Assembly: GCF_044803115.1 (NCBI RefSeq)
Contig: NZ_CP085224.1
Coordinates: 1,426,001 to 1,490,000, forward strand
Reading direction: 5' to 3'
From: Caenispirillum salinarum_A
Lineage (GTDB): Bacteria; Pseudomonadota; Alphaproteobacteria; Rhodospirillales; Rhodospirillaceae
DNA: 64,000 nucleotides
Shown here in pieces: positions 44,806 to 53,322 of the stretch. The position numbers and the translations under genes are program-made. Position 1 is the first letter of the stretch. Each line of letters starts with the position of its first letter. The notes under the pieces are model-generated. The model ran no database searches. It saw nothing but the letters and a program-made list of their open reading frames with translations, and was not told the DNA's origin.

Positions 44806-45951
44806 CTAGAGCCCCATCTGGTTCAGGAACACGGTGAACAGGCTGTCCAGCAGCAGCACCATGAACAGCGCCTGCACCACCGCCCGCGTGGTCAGGCGGC
44901 CCATGGCCTCCACCCCGCCTTGCACCCGCATCCCCTGCCAGCAGCCGATGATGCCGATGGTCGCGCCCAGGACCGGCGTCTTGACGAAGCCGGCCAGGAA
45001 CATCTCCAGGTTGGCGATTTGGCTCAGGCGCTCCATGAACAGTTCCGGCGTCACCCCGACCGAGGCGATCGTCGCCAGCCCGCCGCCGATGATGCCCATG
45101 ACGTCGCCGAAGAAGCCCAGCATGGGAAGGGTGAGCACGATGGCGATGACACGCGGCAGCACCAGCGCCTCCATGGGATCGATGCCCATGGCGCGCATGG
45201 CCTTGACCTCCTCGCGCGTCTTCATGGTGCCCAACTCCACGGCGAAGGCGCTGCCCGAGCGGCCGGCTGCGACGATGGCCGCGACGATGACGCCGATTTC
45301 GCGCAGCATGGCCAGCGCGATCATGTTGATGACGAAGATCTCCGCCTCGAACTTCTTCAACTGCGCCCCCACCATGAAGGCCGACGATCCGCCGACCACG
45401 AAGGTCAGGACGCCGACGATGGGCAGGGCGTTGATCCACACCTGCTGCATGTGGTGGATGACGGACACCACGGGCACCTTGGCCCGGCCGGTGAACAGGC
45501 GCCCGAAGGCCATCATGGTCAGGCCCACGAACTCCAGGAACTCCAGCGTCTCGGTCGCCGCCGCCCGGCCCGGCGCAAGTGCGGCCGACACCACGCGCTG
45601 CCGGGTCGTGGGACGGTTGCGGCGTCCGATCTCCAGCGTGTCGTCGGGCACGTCGGCGCTCTCGCGCACATGGTCAAGCAACGCCTGCTGTTCGTCGCGC
45701 AGGCCCGAGACGTCCACCGACGTGCCCGCGTCCCCCAGGCGCCGCGCCGCCCGCTCCAGAAGCCAGGCGCCGGTGGTGTCCAGCTGCTCGACGCCGGACA
45801 GGTCGAAGCGGACGGACGTGCCCTTGGCCTCGATGCCCGCCAGCGCGTCCGCCAGTTGCCGGGCGCAGTCGATCACCCACGCCCCGCCGCCGGTGACGAC
45901 GGCGCCGCCGTCGTCCCTGTGCTGTTCGACAAGGGCGGGGGATGGGCTCAT
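44806..45951 (-). CDS. MlaE-family permease with N-terminal STAS-like domain
   Basis: A 381-residue protein: a STAS/MlaB-like domain at about 15-105 (VRFDLSGVEQLDTTGAWLLERAARRLG), then an MlaE permease domain at about 130-380 with five or six helices and motifs VGGSSAFMVGAQLKKFEAE, EIGVIVAAIVAAGRSGSAFAVELGTMK. Fusing MlaB to MlaE removes the need for a separate mlaB gene and is usual in alphaproteobacteria. First gene of the operon. Confidence 0.95.
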   Translation of the reverse strand: MSPSPALVEQHRDDGGAVVTGGGAWVIDCARQLADALAGIEAKGTSVRFDLSGVEQLDTTGAWLLERAARRLGDAGTSVDVSGLRDEQQALLDHVRESADVPDDTLEIGRRNRPTTRQRVVSAALAPGRAAATETLEFLEFVGLTMMAFGRLFTGRAKVPVVSVIHHMQQVWINALPIVGVLTFVVGGSSAFMVGAQLKKFEAEIFVINMIALAMLREIGVIVAAIVAAGRSGSAFAVELGTMKTREEVKAMRAMGIDPMEALVLPRVIAIVLTLPMLGFFGDVMGIIGGGLATIASVGVTPELFMERLSQIANLEMFLAGFVKTPVLGATIGIIGCWQGMRVQGGVEAMGRLTTRAVVQALFMVLLLDSLFTVFLNQMGL

Positions 45952-46119
45952 GAAGCGGCGTCCGCGCACGTTCTTCCGTAAACAGCCAACACCGGCGCGG
46001 GCTTGGCCGTTGCACGGGACGCGGCAGGGCACCCGCCGTTCGGCAACCCGACGGGGCGCGGCGGCCGTTCCTGGGGGAGACAGCCGCCATGCCCGCTTCC
46101 CGTGCCCAGGAGCCGCGCC
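45952..46119. other. Divergent promoter region Mla operon / PRC lipoprotein
   Basis: A 168-base gap between divergent genes. It has to carry both promoters; no convincing consensus boxes were found. Confidence 0.3.
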
Positions 46120-46581
46120 ATGCGCCACACGCCCCGCCTGCTTGCCGCCGCCGCCGTCGTGCTGGCCGCCTCCGCCACCGGCTGCGGGGGCGAAGGCGGC
46201 GCCCCCGATCCTGCGAAGATGGCCGCCAAGGCCCCCGCGCCCATTGACGCCAAGGTGCTGCGCGCGGTGGAACCCGGCGAGACCAGCGTGGTCTGGCCTG
46301 CGGGATGGGAGCGCGCGGACGAGGACGTCTTCCGCGACCTCGCGGGCTTCGACGTTTACGGCCCAGGCGAGGAGCAGGTCGGCGAGATCGAGGCAGTCCT
46401 CGTCGACGCCGAAAACCGGGTCGTGGGCTTCGTGGTGGATACGGAAGGTCTCCTCGGCATCGGCGGCCGCGAGGTCATCGTGCCGCTGGAACGCCTGGAG
46501 ATCGGCCCGCAGAACGACACCTTCATCACCGGCATGACGGAGGACGAACTGGAGGCCCTGCCGCAGTGGGAGGCCTACTGA
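46120..46581 (+). CDS. PRC-barrel lipoprotein
   Basis: A 153-residue predicted lipoprotein: lipobox SATGC (Cys about 21), a linker, then a PRC-barrel domain at about 73-145 (FRDLAGFDVYGPGEEQVGEIEAVLVDAENRVVGFVVDTEGLLGIGGREVIVPLERL-type; only the family outline is meant). PRC barrels bind partners such as photosystem or ribosome factors; here export suggests an envelope role. AGGAG precedes the ATG. Divergent from the Mla operon. A small stem GCCAAGG/CCTTGGC follows at 46600-46621. Confidence 0.82.
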   Translation: MRHTPRLLAAAAVVLAASATGCGGEGGAPDPAKMAAKAPAPIDAKVLRAVEPGETSVVWPAGWERADEDVFRDLAGFDVYGPGEEQVGEIEAVLVDAENRVVGFVVDTEGLLGIGGREVIVPLERLEIGPQNDTFITGMTEDELEALPQWEAY

Positions 46582-46746
46582 GGCCTCATCGGGCTCGTTG
46601 CCAAGGCGTTACGACCTTGGCCGTGCGGGGGCCCGACCTCCCGGCGCGCTGCCGGGATGATGTATGACCTCTGGGAGGTTTCCACCGGACCGTTTGAGTG
46701 CGACCATTGGCGGACCGTCGGATTCACGGGAACCGGGAGCCCCGCG

Positions 46747-47202
46747 ATGCCCATTCAGTGGCGGGACAAGATGAGCGTCGGATCAAGAGTCCTGGACGAG
46801 GACCACAAACGCCTCATCGACATCCTGAACACCTTCGAGCAGATGACCCGCAACGGCGCCAGTTTCGAGGCGCTGGACCAGATATTCCAGGAACTGGGCG
46901 ACTACACCCGCGACCATTTCGCCCGCGAGGAACGCATCCAGCAGGAGATCAACTATCCCCTGCGCCAGACCCACCAGGAACAGCACCGCGCCATGGTGGC
47001 CTGGCTGCTGAAGGCCTACAAGACCTACAAGGCCCGGCGCCAGGCGGCGGAGGCGCGGGGCGTGACCAGCGACCACGACTGCTACGAGGAGTTGCTGTCG
47101 ATCCTCAATACGTGGCTGACCCGCCATATCCTGCAGGACGACATGAAGCTCAAGCCTCACCTGCAGCGCCACCTGGAGGCTGCGGCAATGTCCGACGTGT
47201 GA
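46747..47202 (+). CDS. Bacteriohemerythrin
   Basis: A 151-residue di-iron oxygen-binding protein. All seven ligands are seen: H20, H57, E61, H76, H80, H127 and D132, with canonical spacing. GGGAG precedes the ATG at 46747. It is soluble and carries a ten-residue-longer loop between helices C and D than the usual protein. Roles in the family are oxygen storage, delivery or sensing; here it lies near a soluble chemoreceptor. Confidence 0.93.
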   Translation: MPIQWRDKMSVGSRVLDEDHKRLIDILNTFEQMTRNGASFEALDQIFQELGDYTRDHFAREERIQQEINYPLRQTHQEQHRAMVAWLLKAYKTYKARRQAAEARGVTSDHDCYEELLSILNTWLTRHILQDDMKLKPHLQRHLEAAAMSDV

Positions 47203-47315
47203 CCACGCGGTGACTTTGACTGATTGCGCCGGCGAGACGACTCCTGTAATTCCTGAAGTAAGCAAGAAAAACGGGCGGCGCGCGACGGGTCGCGCCGGTG
47301 GGAAAGAGGGAAAAC

Positions 47316-47645
47316 ATGCCAACGGAAATCCGGCGCCTGCTGTACAGCGAGGTGGAGGTGGCCCGGGCCGTCTCGGAATTCGCCCTGCAATCCGAAACAT
47401 CCATGCCCAAGGGCGCGGTGCTCGACTTCAAGGTTGAAAACGAGCAGCCGCTCAAGCTGCGCCTGCACATGCAGACGCGCGAAGGCAAGCAGCTCTACCA
47501 CACCATCGACGAGCCGTTCATCGCGGCGGCGCTGATTTCCCACTGCATGCGCAACAAGATCCCCATCGCCAAGCAGAGCCGCAAGACCGTGCGCGCCGCC
47601 AAGAACGGCGGGATCGCGCTGGACATGACGCTGGAGCAGAGGTAG
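47316..47645 (+). CDS. Conserved hypothetical protein, 109 residues
   Basis: A cytosolic alpha/beta protein with no recognised domain. Sequence is well mixed and coding-like (RRLLYSEVEVARAVSEFAL; LHMQTREGKQLYHTIDEPFIAAALISHC). Three features: a probable helix-strand N terminus, a conserved-looking LIxxCMRNKIPI segment, and a basic patch (KQSRKTVRAAKNG). AGAGGG precedes the ATG at 47316; a GTG six codons earlier is possible. Between the hemerythrin gene and the convergent chemoreceptor gene. Confidence 0.75.
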   Translation: MPTEIRRLLYSEVEVARAVSEFALQSETSMPKGAVLDFKVENEQPLKLRLHMQTREGKQLYHTIDEPFIAAALISHCMRNKIPIAKQSRKTVRAAKNGGIALDMTLEQR

Positions 47646-47680
47646 GCGGGCCGCCGGCGAAAGACCGGCGGCGCCACCCG

Positions 47681-48922
47681 TCAGGACAGCGTTTCCTCAA
47701 GGAAATGGCGGACCTTGTCTTGCAGGTCGTCGCTGCTGTCGCTCAGTTCGCCGGCGGCCTTCCGCACGCCCTCGGCCCGCTCGCGGCTTTGGCGGGACAA
47801 GGCATCGAGCGCCTGAAGCGTCTCCGACACCCGCTGCGCGCCGACCGCCGCATGCTGAACCGTGTTGGAAATGTCCGAGGTGGCAGCGGACTGTTCCTCG
47901 ACTGCCGAACTGATGGCGGTCGCGATCTCCTCGTTCTCGACGATGGTTTCCTTCACTTCGCTGATTTCCGTCGAAACGCGCGCGGTCGTTTCCTGGATCA
48001 ACTTGATCCGGTTGGTGATGTCGTCGGTCGCCGTTGCGGTCTGCTGGGCCAACGCCTTGACCTCGCTGGCGACGACGGCAAAGCCCTTGCCCGCCTCCCC
48101 GGCGCGCGCGGCCTCAATGGTGGCGTTGAGCGCCAGCAGGTTGGTCTGGCTGGCGACGTCCTTGATCATCTGGATCACGCCGCCGATCTCCTCGGCCGCC
48201 GATGACAGTTCCCCCATGACGGTGGTGGCGTCCGACATGCGCCCTGACGCCTCGTGGGCAATGCTGGTCAGGCGGCCGGTCTGGCCGGATATCTCTTCAA
48301 TGGAGCGCGACAGTTCTTCGGCGGCAGCGGCCACTTGCTGCGTGCTGGCGTTGACTTCCTCCGACGCGCTCGCGGCCGACGAGCCAAGCGTGTCGGTTTC
48401 ATCCGCTGCGGACAGCATCTTGCGCGCCAGGCCCTCCAGGTCGTCGGCCGACGTCGAGATCTGGTCGGCAAGGTGCTTCGCGCCGTTCCCGACCCGCTCT
48501 TCCGCCGTCATGATTTCGGCCGCGACCAGCACGCCCGAGCGGTGCCCGTCTTCGCCACGGGTTTCGCGGAACTTCAGGACCACCGTCTCGTTCCCGAATG
48601 TCACGCAGTCCGAGTCCGGCAGGCTGCCGCCGCGCGCGAGATCGCCGCGCAACGCCGCGAAGCGCGGGTGAATGGTGTCGAGCGGACGCCCCACGATGTC
48701 GTCGGCGGCAGCACCGCCCTGCGCCTCGACCAGCGGCAGGAAGTCGCGGCTGACGTAGCCGATCTCAAGCGTGTCGCTCCGTGCCCACACAAGGCGCACC
48801 GGGGCCGCCTCGATGATCGCCCGGTACATGTCCCTCTGATCGCCACCTGTGTCGCGTGCCGATGTCAGGGCATCGGAAGGAGAAGAAGACGAGGGCGATG
48901 CCGGCTTGATGAATGCGAACAC
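47681..48922 (-). CDS. Soluble PAS-domain methyl-accepting chemotaxis protein
   Basis: A 413-residue receptor without membrane helices. A PAS-like domain lies at about 30-135 (YRAIIEAAPVRLVWARSDTLEIGYVSRDF), followed by a kinase-control hairpin with tip IKDVASQTNLLALNATIEAARAGE at about 265-290. Methylation-type E/Q pairs flank it. I chose the GTG at 48922 because GGGAGG lies ten bases upstream; an in-frame extension to 48976 reads through that site. It should couple a cytosolic cue, such as redox or energy state, to CheA. Confidence 0.9.
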   Translation of the reverse strand: MFAFIKPASPSSSSPSDALTSARDTGGDQRDMYRAIIEAAPVRLVWARSDTLEIGYVSRDFLPLVEAQGGAAADDIVGRPLDTIHPRFAALRGDLARGGSLPDSDCVTFGNETVVLKFRETRGEDGHRSGVLVAAEIMTAEERVGNGAKHLADQISTSADDLEGLARKMLSAADETDTLGSSAASASEEVNASTQQVAAAAEELSRSIEEISGQTGRLTSIAHEASGRMSDATTVMGELSSAAEEIGGVIQMIKDVASQTNLLALNATIEAARAGEAGKGFAVVASEVKALAQQTATATDDITNRIKLIQETTARVSTEISEVKETIVENEEIATAISSAVEEQSAATSDISNTVQHAAVGAQRVSETLQALDALSRQSRERAEGVRKAAGELSDSSDDLQDKVRHFLEETLS

Positions 48923-49104
48923 GGAAAAATAACCTCCCGGTAGAAAAAAATGTGCATCGCGGGAACATCCGCTCATGATCTCGTATGATTACATCGCGAA
49001 CTGTTTACCCTTCAACTGTTATATGGTATAGGGAAATAGTATAAGTCGCGGCACCACGATCCGTCTCTGAAGCGTATTGAGCGGCGGCGCCTCTGACCTC
49101 TGAT
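48923..49104. promoter_or_regulatory. AT-rich promoter region of the chemoreceptor gene
   Basis: This 182-base gap contains the most AT-rich stretch nearby (49000-49045), with several TATA-like words (GTTATATGGTATAGGG, AGTATAAG) in a window that is otherwise about 70% GC. On the minus strand TTGAAGGG could serve as a -35. Exact boxes are not certain. Confidence 0.45.
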
Positions 49105-50229
49105 TTACTTGGCGTTCGTCTGGCTGGACCAGGCATCACGCACCGCCACCGCCTCGGCTTCCGTATGGGGCTTGCGGGCGGGCGGGGCGGTGCCGTCGGC
49201 GTGGGCGGCGAACAGTGCATCGCCGCCGTCGGGCGTCAGCGCCACCATGCCGCGCGCCACCGCGTGCGGGTGGGTGAGGGCCTCCATGGGCGTCAGCACC
49301 GGCTCGAAACAGCAGTCCACCCCGGCGAAGGCCTCCAGCCAGTGGGGGCGGGGATGCCCGGCCAGCAGCGCGGCGACGGCGGCCGTCAGGTCCGTCTGGG
49401 GGAAGCGATCTCCGTGGCGGTCAATCCAGTCCGGCCGGCCCACCGTGTCGCAGAACAGCGCCCAGAACTTGGGCTCGATGGCGCCCAGCGCCATGAAGGC
49501 GCCGTCAGCGCAGCGGTAGATGCGGTAATAGGCTGCCCCGCCGTTGAGAAGCTCGTGCCCGCGTTCCGCCGGCTGCGTGGCGGCGGTCACATGATTGAGG
49601 TACTGCAGCGTCAGCGCGCTTTCGTAGATGCTGACGTCCAGCGTGCCGCCATGCCCGGTGCGCCCGCGGCGCACCAGGGCGGCCAGCGTCGCGATCACCG
49701 CCTGCATGGCCCCCGCATGGTCGGCGAAGGGCGGGTAGGGCATGACGGGTGCGGGCTCCTCGCCGGTGCCGCTGGCGTGCAGGGCGCCGGCGAGCGCCAT
49801 GTAGGTGTTGTCGTGCCCGGCGCGCTGGCTGAGCGGCCCCGTCTGGCCGAAGCCCGACAGGGCGCAGTGGACCAGCCGCGGGTTGAGGGCCTTCAGTCGC
49901 TCCCACCCGAAGCCCAGGCGTTCCATGACGCCGGGGCGGTAGCTTTCCAGCAGCACGTCGGCGCCGGCGACCAGGTCGGCCAGTACGGCCTTGTCGGCGT
50001 CGGCCTTCAGGTCCAGGCGAACGACGGTCTTGCCCTTGTTCACCGCATCGTAGAGGTGCGAGGTGCCGTCGTCCTTCAGGGGCGGCAGGCCCCGCATGGG
50101 GTCTCCGGCCGGCGGCTCCACCTTGACCACCTCCGCCCCCAGGTCCGCCATGAGCAGCGTGGCATAGGGGCCGGGAATATACTGGCTGAGATCCAGTACC
50201 CGGATACCGGCGAGGCAGTCGTTCAACAT
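49105..50229 (-). CDS. CaiB/BaiF (class III) CoA transferase
   Basis: A 374-residue family III CoA transferase/racemase. The N-terminal LAGIRVLDLSQYIPGPYATLLMADLGAEVVKVE signature (family outline) begins the protein; the catalytic Asp is in GHDNTYMALAG and a GGAAYY segment follows. Closest style is alpha-methylacyl-CoA racemase or a general acyl-CoA transferase; substrate unknown. The ATG at 50229 starts the family. It is downstream of clpA on the same strand, behind the clpA terminator, so separately transcribed. Confidence 0.9.
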   Translation of the reverse strand: MLNDCLAGIRVLDLSQYIPGPYATLLMADLGAEVVKVEPPAGDPMRGLPPLKDDGTSHLYDAVNKGKTVVRLDLKADADKAVLADLVAGADVLLESYRPGVMERLGFGWERLKALNPRLVHCALSGFGQTGPLSQRAGHDNTYMALAGALHASGTGEEPAPVMPYPPFADHAGAMQAVIATLAALVRRGRTGHGGTLDVSIYESALTLQYLNHVTAATQPAERGHELLNGGAAYYRIYRCADGAFMALGAIEPKFWALFCDTVGRPDWIDRHGDRFPQTDLTAAVAALLAGHPRPHWLEAFAGVDCCFEPVLTPMEALTHPHAVARGMVALTPDGGDALFAAHADGTAPPARKPHTEAEAVAVRDAWSSQTNAK

Positions 50230-50315
50230 GGAAGGCTCCGTTCGGCGACAAGGGAGCGTCAGCCTGCCCCAACCGCCCGGCCGGCGCAACTCGCCGCCGG
50301 GTGGTTGGCCGCCAT

Positions 50316-50350
50316 GAAGAAAAGCCCCCGGCGCCGAAAGCGCCGGGGGC
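50316..50350 (-). terminator. Intrinsic terminator of clpA
   Basis: Perfect 11-bp stem GCCCCCGGCGC / GCGCCGGGGGC (50324-50334 and 50340-50350) with a five-base loop and a TTTTCTT run on the minus strand, 33 bases beyond the clpA stop. Confidence 0.92.
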
Positions 50351-50382
50351 CAATGCAATGCACCGCTCCGAGGGGGCGGACG

Positions 50383-52677
50383 TCAGTCCACCGTTTCCTC
50401 TTCCTTCTTGCGCGAGGTCGGAGGCGGCTCGGTGATGTCGAAGACGGGCTTGTCGTCCTCGATGCGCACCTTGACCACACCGCCGAGCGTCAGCTTGCCG
50501 AACAGCAGTTCCTCGGCCAGGGGGCGCTTGATGTGCTCCTGGATGACGCGGCTCAGCGGGCGGGCGCCCATGGCCGTGTCGTAGCCGCGGGTGGCGAGCC
50601 ACTTGCGCGCCTCGTCGGTGAGTTCGATCTGCACGTCGCGGTCGGCCAACTGGGCCTCCAGCTCCATGATGAACTTGTCGACGACCTTGGAAACCACTTC
50701 GGTCTGCAGGTTGGCGAACGGGATCACGGCGTCCAGGCGGTTGCGGAACTCGGGGCTGAACATGCGTTCGATCGCCTCGGTGTCCTCGCCCTGCCGGGCC
50801 TCGCGGCCGAAGCCGATGGCGGGCTTCGCCATCTCCGACGCGCCGGCGTTGGTGGTCATGATGAGGATCACGTTGCGGAAGTCGATGGTCTTGCCGTTGT
50901 GATCCGTCAGCTTGCCGTGGTCCATGACCTGCAGGAGGATGTTGAAGAGGTCCGGGTGGGCCTTCTCGATCTCGTCCAGCAGCAGCACGCAGTGCGGGTT
51001 CTGGTCGACGCCGTCGGTCAGCAGGCCGCCCTGGTCGAAGCCGACGTAGCCCGGCGGCGCGCCGATCAGGCGGCTGACCGAGTGGCGCTCCATGTACTCC
51101 GACATGTCGAAGCGCAGAAGCTCGATCCCCAGCGAGCGCGAGAGCTGGCGGGCCACTTCCGTCTTGCCGACGCCGGTGGGGCCGGAGAACAGGTAGTTGC
51201 CGATGGGCTTGTCAGGCTCCCGCAGGCCGGCACGCGCCAGCTTGATGGAACTGGCCAGCATGTCGATGGCATTGTCCTGGCCGAAGACCATGGTCTTGAG
51301 GTCGCGCTCCAGGCTGCGCAGGGCCTCCTGGTCGTCGCGGCTGACGGACTTGGGCGGGATGCGCGCGATCTTCGCGACGATGTCCTCCACGTCCTTGACC
51401 GTGACGGTCTTCTTGCGCTTGGTCTCGGGCACCAGGTTGCGGGCCGCGCCCACCTCGTCGATGACGTCGATGGCCTTGTCGGGCAGCTTGCGGTCGTGGA
51501 TGTACTTGGACGAAAGCTCAACCGCCGAGCGGATGGCTTCCACCGTGTACTTCACGCCGTGGTGCTTCTCGTAGTACGGCTTCAGGCCGCGCAGGATCTT
51601 GACCGAATCCTCCACCGAAGGCTCCGGAACGTCGATCTTCTGGAAGCGCCGGACCAGCGCGCGGTCCTTCTCGAAGTGGTTGCGGAATTCCTTGTAGGTG
51701 GTCGACCCGATGCAGCGCAGCGTGCCCTGGGCCAGCGCGGGCTTGAGCAGGTTGGAGGCGTCCATGCTGCCGCCCGAGGTCGCACCGGCGCCGATGACGG
51801 TGTGGATCTCGTCGATGAACAGGACGGCGCCGTCCAGCGCCTCCAGTTCGGAGACGACGGCCTTCAGGCGTTCCTCGAAGTCGCCGCGGTAGCGGGTGCC
51901 GGCCAGCAGCGAGCCCATGTCGAGCGCGAAGATGGTGGCGTCCTTCAGAACGTCGGGAACCTCGCCCTCGACGATGCGCTTGGCAAGGCCTTCGGCGATG
52001 GCGGTCTTGCCGACGCCCGGATCGCCCACGTACAGCGGGTTGTTCTTGGTGCGCCGGCAAAGGATCTGGATGGTGCGTTCAACCTCGAGATCGCGGCCGA
52101 TGAGCGGGTCGATCTTCCCGTCGGCGGATTTCTTGTTGAGGTCGACGCAGTAGGTGTCGAGCGCTTCACGTCCCTTTTTCACCACCGCCTCCGCATGTGC
52201 ATCGTCCTCGGCACCGGAAACGGGGCGCGACTGGGTCGAGCCGGGGCGCTTCGCGATACCGTGACTGATGTAGTTGACGGCATCCAGCCGGCTCATGTCC
52301 TGGCTCTGCAGGAAGTAGACGGCGTGGCTTTCCCGTTCGCTGAAGAGGGCCACGAGCACGTTGGCGCCCGTCACCTCCTCGCGACCGGAACTTTGAACGT
52401 GGATGGCGGCCCTTTGGACCACCCGCTGGAAGCCGGCGGTCGGCTTCGGGTCGGTCTCCCGCGCGGTCACCAACCCGGACAGTTCCTTTTCCACGAAGGC
52501 CGACACGTCGCGTTTCAGGCGATCGACGTCGACGGTGCAGGCGCGCATGACGGCGACCGCATCGGCGTCGTCGGCGAGCGCCAAGAGCAGATGCTCCAGC
52601 GTGGCATACTCGTGCCGGTTTTGGGCAGCCAGCGCCAGGGCCTTGTGTAGAGTCTGTTCCAGGTTGGCCGAAAGCAT
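50383..52677 (-). CDS. clpA: ATP-dependent Clp protease ATP-binding subunit ClpA
   Basis: A 764-residue Hsp100 unfoldase that feeds substrates to ClpP. An N domain for ClpS binding (1-145) is followed by AAA module 1 with Walker A GDPGVGKT near 214 and module 2 with GPTGVGKT near 497; the ClpP-binding IGF-like loop is IGFGREARQ. Preceded by clpS with a six-base gap, the standard pair. The C-terminal tail is charged (SRKKEEETVD). Confidence 0.97.
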   Translation of the reverse strand: MLSANLEQTLHKALALAAQNRHEYATLEHLLLALADDADAVAVMRACTVDVDRLKRDVSAFVEKELSGLVTARETDPKPTAGFQRVVQRAAIHVQSSGREEVTGANVLVALFSERESHAVYFLQSQDMSRLDAVNYISHGIAKRPGSTQSRPVSGAEDDAHAEAVVKKGREALDTYCVDLNKKSADGKIDPLIGRDLEVERTIQILCRRTKNNPLYVGDPGVGKTAIAEGLAKRIVEGEVPDVLKDATIFALDMGSLLAGTRYRGDFEERLKAVVSELEALDGAVLFIDEIHTVIGAGATSGGSMDASNLLKPALAQGTLRCIGSTTYKEFRNHFEKDRALVRRFQKIDVPEPSVEDSVKILRGLKPYYEKHHGVKYTVEAIRSAVELSSKYIHDRKLPDKAIDVIDEVGAARNLVPETKRKKTVTVKDVEDIVAKIARIPPKSVSRDDQEALRSLERDLKTMVFGQDNAIDMLASSIKLARAGLREPDKPIGNYLFSGPTGVGKTEVARQLSRSLGIELLRFDMSEYMERHSVSRLIGAPPGYVGFDQGGLLTDGVDQNPHCVLLLDEIEKAHPDLFNILLQVMDHGKLTDHNGKTIDFRNVILIMTTNAGASEMAKPAIGFGREARQGEDTEAIERMFSPEFRNRLDAVIPFANLQTEVVSKVVDKFIMELEAQLADRDVQIELTDEARKWLATRGYDTAMGARPLSRVIQEHIKRPLAEELLFGKLTLGGVVKVRIEDDKPVFDITEPPPTSRKKEEETVD

Positions 52678-52683
52678 GGGCGG

Positions 52684-53016
52684 CTATTCCTTTTCCACGG
52701 TGCACTGCAGTGGATGCTGGTGCTGACGCGCCAGATCCATCACCTGGGTCACCTTCGTCTCCGCCACCTCGTAGGTGAAAACGCCGCAGACACCCACACC
52801 CCGTTGGTGCACATGCAGCATGATCCGCGTCGCCTCTTCCCGGTTCTTGCCGAAGAACCGTTCAAGCACGTGAACGACGAACTCCATGGGGGTGTAGTCG
52901 TCATTCAGCATCAAGACCTTGTACATGGACGGCTTTTTCGTCTTCGGGCGGGTCTTGATGACAACGTTGGTGTTGGGCCCGCCCGGCCGGTCCGGTTCAT
53001 GATCGTGGTCGCTCAT
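52684..53016 (-). CDS. clpS: ATP-dependent Clp protease adaptor ClpS
   Basis: A 110-residue adaptor for N-degron substrates. The disordered N terminus (1-30) is followed by YKVLMLNDDYTPMEFVV, the substrate-pocket Asn-Asp-Asp, and HVHQRGVGVCGVFTYEVAETK. Directly upstream of clpA. Confidence 0.97.
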   Translation of the reverse strand: MSDHDHEPDRPGGPNTNVVIKTRPKTKKPSMYKVLMLNDDYTPMEFVVHVLERFFGKNREEATRIMLHVHQRGVGVCGVFTYEVAETKVTQVMDLARQHQHPLQCTVEKE

Positions 53017-53322
53017 GTGGCGTCCGTCACTCCGATACTGTCACTGTCTGTCCATTATCATAGGACGGGCGGGCGCGGTGGCAAAGGTCGCTGTTGGAGA
53101 CCCGATGCTGATATAGGTACGCGCGAATCCGCCAGCCAGTGGCAGCGCGAAATTCTCATTGTCGCGCGCCGGGGCCCGTCCGTCGGGATCAACCCATGAA
53201 AAGGGGCCACGAAAAAGGGGGTGCCGCAGCAGCCGCAGCCGCCGGAGCACCCCCGTTTCGACAGGCCGATGAAGCGGGCCGCGCCGGGCCCTTCCATCCG
53301 CCAGTGGTGTTCCCCCGCCTGA
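53017..53322. other. 306-base gap: clpS promoter side and phasin terminator
   Basis: Both neighbouring genes are on the minus strand, so this region holds the phasin terminator (53212-53254) and the clpS promoter. I see no coding sequence; AT-rich TATCATAGG near 53055 may mark the clpS promoter. Confidence 0.45.
53212..53254 (-). terminator. Intrinsic terminator of the phasin gene
   Basis: Stem GGGGGTGC (53217-53224) with GCACCCCC (53247-53254), enclosing a GC-rich secondary stem, followed on the minus strand by TTTTT. Confidence 0.8.

Noticed and set aside
43010..45439. Long minus-strand frame joining mlaD with upstream genes
   Set aside because: Only the last part (from 43963) is MlaD; the rest is mlaF and mlaE read out of frame.
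49165..52650. 1161-codon plus-strand frame across the CoA transferase and clpA genes
   Set aside because: Fully antisense to two well-supported genes; high-GC frame artefact.
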